The notes beneath the pieces were generated by a model that saw only the letters and a list, made by a program, of their open reading frames with translations, did not search any database and was not told where the DNA came from. The position numbers and the translations under genes were made by a program. From Flammeovirga yaeyamensis (GTDB lineage: Bacteria; Bacteroidota; Bacteroidia; Cytophagales; Flammeovirgaceae): a DNA stretch of 64,000 nucleotides. The stretch spans positions 2,093,501 through 2,157,500 of the forward strand of contig NZ_CP076132.1 in NCBI RefSeq assembly GCF_018736045.1, read 5' to 3'. This document shows positions 60,259-64,000 of the stretch, piece by piece. Each line of letters starts with the position of its first letter. Positions within the stretch are counted from its first letter, which is position 1.

Positions 60259-61635
60259 ATGAAGTACGCTGTAATTGATCTTGAAACTACAGGAGGTTCC
60301 GTCGCCCAAGGAGGGAAGATTATCGAAATCGCCATAATTGTCTTAGAAAATGGTGTTGAAATAGACCGTTTTGAGTCTTTTGTAAATCCAGAGATGAATA
60401 TTCCTCCTTTTATTCAACAATTGACAGGAATTAAAAATGCCACTGTAAAGGATGCTCCCAAGTTTTTTGAAATCGCCAAAAAAGTTGTGGAGGTAACTGA
60501 AAATTGTACCTTCGTGGCACATAACGCAGAGTTTGATTACAATTTTGTAAAAGATGAGTTTAAATTATTGGGTTACAAATACCTAAGAAACTCATTATGC
60601 ACCGTAGAAACATCCCGAATTTTATTGCCTGGTAAGAAATCATATAGTTTGGGTAAATTATGTGATGAAATCGGCATTCCTCATAATAAACGTCACCGTG
60701 CAATTGGAGATACAGAAGCAACCGCTAAATTGTTTCAATTACTCCTAGAACAAGAAAATGCTGAACAGGTTATTGAAGAGATGACTGTTTATGATGTATA
60801 TAGTTCTAAAAAGCATTATATGATTAAAAAAGAAGTCATAGATGCTTTAACTGATGAGACTGGCGTTTATTATCTCTATAATGAAGAACAGGAACTGATT
60901 TATATCGGTAAATCAAAAAATATCAGAAAAAGGATATTGCAACATTTATCGAATAAGTCTACGCCTAGAGCTATAAGAATGGCGGAATTGGTTCGTGATG
61001 TAAAAACAACAATTACGGGTAGCGAACTGATAGCACTACTTTTGGAATCTGACGAAATAAAAAAACATCAACCTAGATTTAATAGAGCACAAAGAAGAAC
61101 AAAACAGTTCTTTGGTATCTATAAATATATTGATGATAATAATTATATCAATTTTAGAATTGCACCTCTTTCTGAAGGTGACTACCCTGTAACTACTACT
61201 TTTTCGAGAAAAGAAGCTGAAAGGATATTAGACAGGATGATAGAGAAAAACAATCTATGTCAGAAGCTTTGTGGTATCGATCATAGCCAAAATGCTTGCT
61301 TTAGATATCAATTGAAAAATTGTAAAGGAGCTTGTTGTGGTGAAGAAACAGCAGAGTCATACAATGTAAGAGCGAATGAAGCAGCTATGAGGTTTAGTTA
61401 TGGTGCTCCAAATGTCTTCTTAATCGATAAAGGTAGAGAAGGTAACGAGAGGGGTGTCATTCAGATTGAAAATGGTATATACAAGGGTTTTGGTTATGTA
61501 AAGAAAAGCAATAACTATAATCCGGATAAGTTGAAAAAAGTAATCACTAAATATAAAGACAATGCCGATGTGAATAAGATTATTCGAGGCATGTTGAGAA
61601 AGAAAAAAGGAATTGAGAGAAAAGTTTTTTATTAA
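60259..61635 (+). CDS. DnaQ-like 3'-5' exonuclease fused to a GIY-YIG (UvrC/Cho-like) nuclease
   Basis: Two nucleases in one chain. Residues 1-165 form a DEDDh exonuclease: D7 and E9 (VIDLETTGG), D93 (HNAEFD), H146 and D151 (HRAIGD). Residues 198-280 form a GIY-YIG domain (TGVYYLYNEEQELIYIGKSKNIRKRI ... ELIALLLESDEIKKHQPRFN), as in UvrC and Cho. The last 170 residues carry a cysteine cluster (C322-C325 region CQKLCGI, then CFRYQLKNCKGACCG), typical of the UvrC-like extension. At 458 residues it matches similar fusions in other Bacteroidota and some Actinobacteria. A DNA repair role is likely. It overlaps the next gene by 23 bases. Confidence 0.88.
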   Translation: MKYAVIDLETTGGSVAQGGKIIEIAIIVLENGVEIDRFESFVNPEMNIPPFIQQLTGIKNATVKDAPKFFEIAKKVVEVTENCTFVAHNAEFDYNFVKDEFKLLGYKYLRNSLCTVETSRILLPGKKSYSLGKLCDEIGIPHNKRHRAIGDTEATAKLFQLLLEQENAEQVIEEMTVYDVYSSKKHYMIKKEVIDALTDETGVYYLYNEEQELIYIGKSKNIRKRILQHLSNKSTPRAIRMAELVRDVKTTITGSELIALLLESDEIKKHQPRFNRAQRRTKQFFGIYKYIDDNNYINFRIAPLSEGDYPVTTTFSRKEAERILDRMIEKNNLCQKLCGIDHSQNACFRYQLKNCKGACCGEETAESYNVRANEAAMRFSYGAPNVFLIDKGREGNERGVIQIENGIYKGFGYVKKSNNYNPDKLKKVITKYKDNADVNKIIRGMLRKKKGIERKVFY

Positions 61636-62347
61636 TTTCATTTTTTTACTTCTCCTTATTTTAAATGTAACTGCTCAAGAAAGGGGAGGTGTACTGCGAT
61701 TTGCGAATCAGAATATCGATTTAGAAACAGTTTATGCTGAAAATGAATACCATATTACTATCCCCGTAGTAAATATTGGTAACTCTAGTGTCAACGTTCT
61801 TAAAATCGATACTGATTGTGGGTGTTCTAATGCTTCTATCAATAAAGAAACAATAGCTATTGGCGATACTGCTTTTTTTACAATCAACTTTACCCCTGTA
61901 GAAGGTGAAACACCTTTTTATAGAAATATTGTGATACAAACGGATGCTAAAATATCCCAATACACTATTGTATTACAAGGTGTACTAAGTCCGTTTCTGA
62001 AAGAGAAAAATCTACACGAAATTCTCGTTCCATGGAAAAGTTATCATAAGTCACATCCAATTTTTTCGAATTATATTTTTCAAGTAAGATCAAAAAAAGG
62101 AGACGAGATCAATCTGCCCATTTACCTGACAAATGTTGGTGAGAAAACTTTACATGTCGAAGAGATATCAAGTAATACTTTAGATGTGGAAGAAGTAAAA
62201 TTACCAAGGTCTGTGCTTAAAGGAGAAGTGCTGTTTTTCCCAATAACAGCCAAAGTGAAAGACGAAAATCAATACCGTCATTACCTTAAAGTGAAGACTG
62301 ACGAAAGGTCTATTTTAATCCGTATTCACACATCATTTATAGAATAG
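61613..62347 (+). CDS. Secreted DUF1573-domain protein
   Basis: Function unknown; DUF1573 domains have an Ig-like (ASH/HYDIN-type) fold. It starts with TTG at 61613 inside the exonuclease gene, since no ATG precedes the signal peptide (FFINFIFLLLLILNVTAQ); AAAAAAGG lies just before it. Residues 35-125 hold the DUF1573 features, including IPVVNIGNSSVNVLKIDTDCGCSNASI (C-G-C motif) and FTINFTPVEGE. A second, more worn copy may follow (LPIYLTNVGEKTLHVEEISS). It is probably coupled in translation with the upstream nuclease gene. Confidence 0.75.
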   Translation: MREKFFINFIFLLLLILNVTAQERGGVLRFANQNIDLETVYAENEYHITIPVVNIGNSSVNVLKIDTDCGCSNASINKETIAIGDTAFFTINFTPVEGETPFYRNIVIQTDAKISQYTIVLQGVLSPFLKEKNLHEILVPWKSYHKSHPIFSNYIFQVRSKKGDEINLPIYLTNVGEKTLHVEEISSNTLDVEEVKLPRSVLKGEVLFFPITAKVKDENQYRHYLKVKTDERSILIRIHTSFIE

Positions 62348-62514
62348 AATGAGTTGATATTCTTGATTCTAAAAATATATTAAGAGCATTTAGGGATTTG
62401 CCGTTGTTATCAAAAACATTTTAAGTTAAATTCACAACTTGATTTTTTATATTGTGGGATTATATATTCATAAAATTTGATTGGGTTATTTCTAGCAATA
62501 AATTAACTAACATC

Positions 62515-63612
62515 ATGAAAAAAATATTATTATATCTTACTTACATAAGCTTTTCATTACTTTGTCTTTCATCATGTCTTGATAATAGTGGAGCTAAAAC
62601 TGAAACAGAAAAATCTTTTTTACCCTCTTCAAAAGGTAAACCTGGCGAGATGGTTCTTGTTATAGATTCTACTCAATGGGGAACTAAAGCAAGTATTGGA
62701 GGACAGTTGTATACAAAAGTTTTAGGTGCTACTAGAGGAATTTTACCACAAAGTGAACCTCAATTTACCGTTACACAAGTTCAGCCGTCTGGTTTTAATA
62801 GTATTCTTAGACAAGCAAGAAACGTTATGATTGTTACTACTTTTGACAATAAAGGTAGAGAGTCAAGAATATTAAAATCGTTTTTTGGTGAGGGTGTTAT
62901 CGAAGCATTATCAAAAGATCCGGAAAAATATTATTATGTAAAGAAAGATGTTTGGGCTAAAGGACAAACAGTGATGTTATTCTTTGCTGAAAGTGAAGAA
63001 AAGATGGCTAAGGTTTTAGAAGATCCTAATAAGACTTATTACTTGACTCAACCTTTCCATGATATAGAGAATAAGCGTTTGGCAGAAAGAATTACTAAAG
63101 AAAGAGACCGTAAGATTACTCGCTTCTTAAAAGATAAATATAATGTTGATATCTCTTTATTGCAGGGATATAAAATTGCAAAATCAGAAGAAGATTTTCT
63201 TTGGTTAAGACATCCAGAAATAGCATTTGATAATAACATTATCTTAATGAAAATGCCATATACAGATGAGAAACAATTTGATGCTGATCATATTCTTAAA
63301 TTTAGAAATGAATTAGCCAAAAAATACTTATATGGTAATCCTGAAGACAAAGAATCTTTTGTAATTACAGAATCAAAGGTGAAGCCTGAGATTAAAAATG
63401 CAAAAATAGACGGTAGACAAGCAGTAGAAATAAGAGGTCTTTGGAGAACAAATACCTACTCAATGGGTGGTCCATTTATTAGCTACTTATTTACTGATAA
63501 ATCTGGTGCGAATCTTTATTATTTAGAAGGTTTTGTTTATGCACCAAGCATGGATAAAAGAGAGCTGATGAGAGATATGGAAGCTCAACTAAAGACGTTT
63601 AAAGACTTTTAA
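62515..63612 (+). CDS. DUF4837-family lipoprotein
   Basis: Function unknown; the family is confined to Bacteroidota. The ATG at 62515 (MKKILLYLTYISFSLLCLSSC) gives a lipoprotein signal with the lipidated Cys at residue 21; the longer GTG frame from 62452 is rejected. Family-like segments are SSKGKPGEMVLVIDSTQWG, PQSEPQFTVTQVQPSGFNSILRQARNVMIV and the C-terminal IRGLWRTNTYSMGGPFISYLF. At 365 residues the length is normal. ruvA begins 3 bases after its stop. Confidence 0.82.
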   Translation: MKKILLYLTYISFSLLCLSSCLDNSGAKTETEKSFLPSSKGKPGEMVLVIDSTQWGTKASIGGQLYTKVLGATRGILPQSEPQFTVTQVQPSGFNSILRQARNVMIVTTFDNKGRESRILKSFFGEGVIEALSKDPEKYYYVKKDVWAKGQTVMLFFAESEEKMAKVLEDPNKTYYLTQPFHDIENKRLAERITKERDRKITRFLKDKYNVDISLLQGYKIAKSEEDFLWLRHPEIAFDNNIILMKMPYTDEKQFDADHILKFRNELAKKYLYGNPEDKESFVITESKVKPEIKNAKIDGRQAVEIRGLWRTNTYSMGGPFISYLFTDKSGANLYYLEGFVYAPSMDKRELMRDMEAQLKTFKDF

Positions 63613-63615
63613 TAT

Positions 63616-64000
63616 ATGTATTACTACATTAGCGGTAAGCTAGTTAAAAAAATACCTACCTCAGCTATCATTGATGTAAATGGGGTAGGTTATGAAATTC
63701 GATGGCCTTTAAGTGCTTTTAGTGCAGTCAATGAGGGTGATCAAGTAAAGTTGTATACTTACTTCTATGTGAAAGAAGATATGCAGCAACTCTTCGGCTT
63801 TCTGTCAGAAAATGATAGAACGGTATTTTTACAACTAATTTCAATATCTGGAGTAGGCCCTTCAACAGGGTTAGCATTTTTGTCTTCACTATCGACAGCA
63901 GAGATTTGTTCGGCCATTATGCAAGAAGATGTAAAGACAATTCAGAGTGTAAAAGGTATCGGAGCTAAAACTGCACAGCGTGTAGTTATTGAATTAAGAG
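63616..64000 (+). CDS. ruvA: Holliday junction branch migration protein RuvA (3' partial)
   Basis: With RuvB and RuvC it moves and resolves crossover DNA. The ATG at 63616 opens MYYYISGKLVKKIPTSAIID, and the frame runs off the window after about 128 codons, some two thirds of the usual 190-200. Seen are the N-terminal OB fold (VNGVGYEIRWPLSAF, YFYVKEDMQQLFGF) and the helix-hairpin-helix pair (LISISGVGPSTGLAFLSSLS and IQSVKGIGAKTAQRVVIELR). It begins 3 bases after the DUF4837 gene and is likely co-transcribed with it. Confidence 0.95.
   Translation, partial: MYYYISGKLVKKIPTSAIIDVNGVGYEIRWPLSAFSAVNEGDQVKLYTYFYVKEDMQQLFGFLSENDRTVFLQLISISGVGPSTGLAFLSSLSTAEICSAIMQEDVKTIQSVKGIGAKTAQRVVIELR

Overview
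The window looks like chromosomal core sequence of a Bacteroidota bacterium, most likely from the Cytophagales (a Flammeovirga-like marine organism would fit; this is inference from family content, not a database match). The reasons are low GC, A-rich translation starts with few Shine-Dalgarno sites, several promoters of the Bacteroidota type (TTG, 19 bp, TAnnTTTG), and family-restricted genes: DUF3667, DUF4837, DUF1573, type III glutamine synthetase, a Bacteroidota-style LptD, BamD and ECF sigma/anti-sigma modules. I saw no rRNA, tRNA, CRISPR array, insertion sequence or prophage.

Layout. 1-3845: gltB (5' end outside the window) and gltD, closed by a strong terminator. 3940-7333 (minus): a DUF3667 membrane protein, then kdnB and kdnA, which would make 8-amino-Kdo for lipopolysaccharide. 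7579-11980 (minus): three single-gene units (two outer-membrane barrels and a repeat lipoprotein), each with its own terminator and all sharing one unusual promoter-like element. 12182-21464 (minus): LysM protein, O-methyltransferase, thioesterase, pseudouridine synthase, a PhoR/PhoB-like two-component pair with a terminator between its two genes, a two-domain parvulin chaperone and BamD. 21735-24032 (minus): ECF sigma factor, anti-sigma factor and a DUF4097-like protein. 24162-26296 (minus): a Fur-family regulator, an unknown protein and an MCE (MlaD-type) lipid-transfer protein. 26473-32377 (plus): lptD, a hotdog thioesterase, an Lgt-like membrane protein, a tetraether-synthase-like radical SAM enzyme and a 61-residue membrane protein, packed with almost no spacing. 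32400-40701: sensor kinases, HupE/UreJ-like protein, MATE exporter, a membrane protein with a possible degenerate cyclase domain, and a CDF metal exporter. 41119-44332: focA and pflB for fermentative formate metabolism. 44510-52590: FUSC protein, small unknowns, thiolase, an efflux adaptor, lysoplasmalogenase and glutamine synthetase III. 52889-56032: a secreted protein of eleven Ig-like repeats. 56123-58800 (minus): arginase, N-acetylmuramoyl-alanine amidase and a low-molecular-weight phosphatase. 59150-64000 (plus): an endonuclease/phosphatase-family protein, a DnaQ/GIY-YIG fusion, DUF1573 and DUF4837 proteins and the start of ruvA.

Two themes run through the window. One is envelope building: LPS core sugar (kdnAB), LPS export (lptD), outer-membrane assembly (bamD, SurA-like chaperone), MCE lipid transfer, LysM and amidase functions, and the lipid-related cluster at 29560-32377. 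The other is nitrogen assimilation: gltBD, glutamine synthetase III and arginase.

The best candidate for an undescribed system is the cluster at 29560-32377. There an Lgt-like protein that lacks the histidine and asparagine typical of lipoprotein diacylglyceryl transferase overlaps a radical SAM enzyme resembling archaeal tetraether lipid synthase, and both sit directly behind lptD. The second is the shared bipartite element (ATRTAACT, exactly 19 bp, GANNTTTGTAA) in front of three consecutive envelope genes, with matching leaders for two of them.
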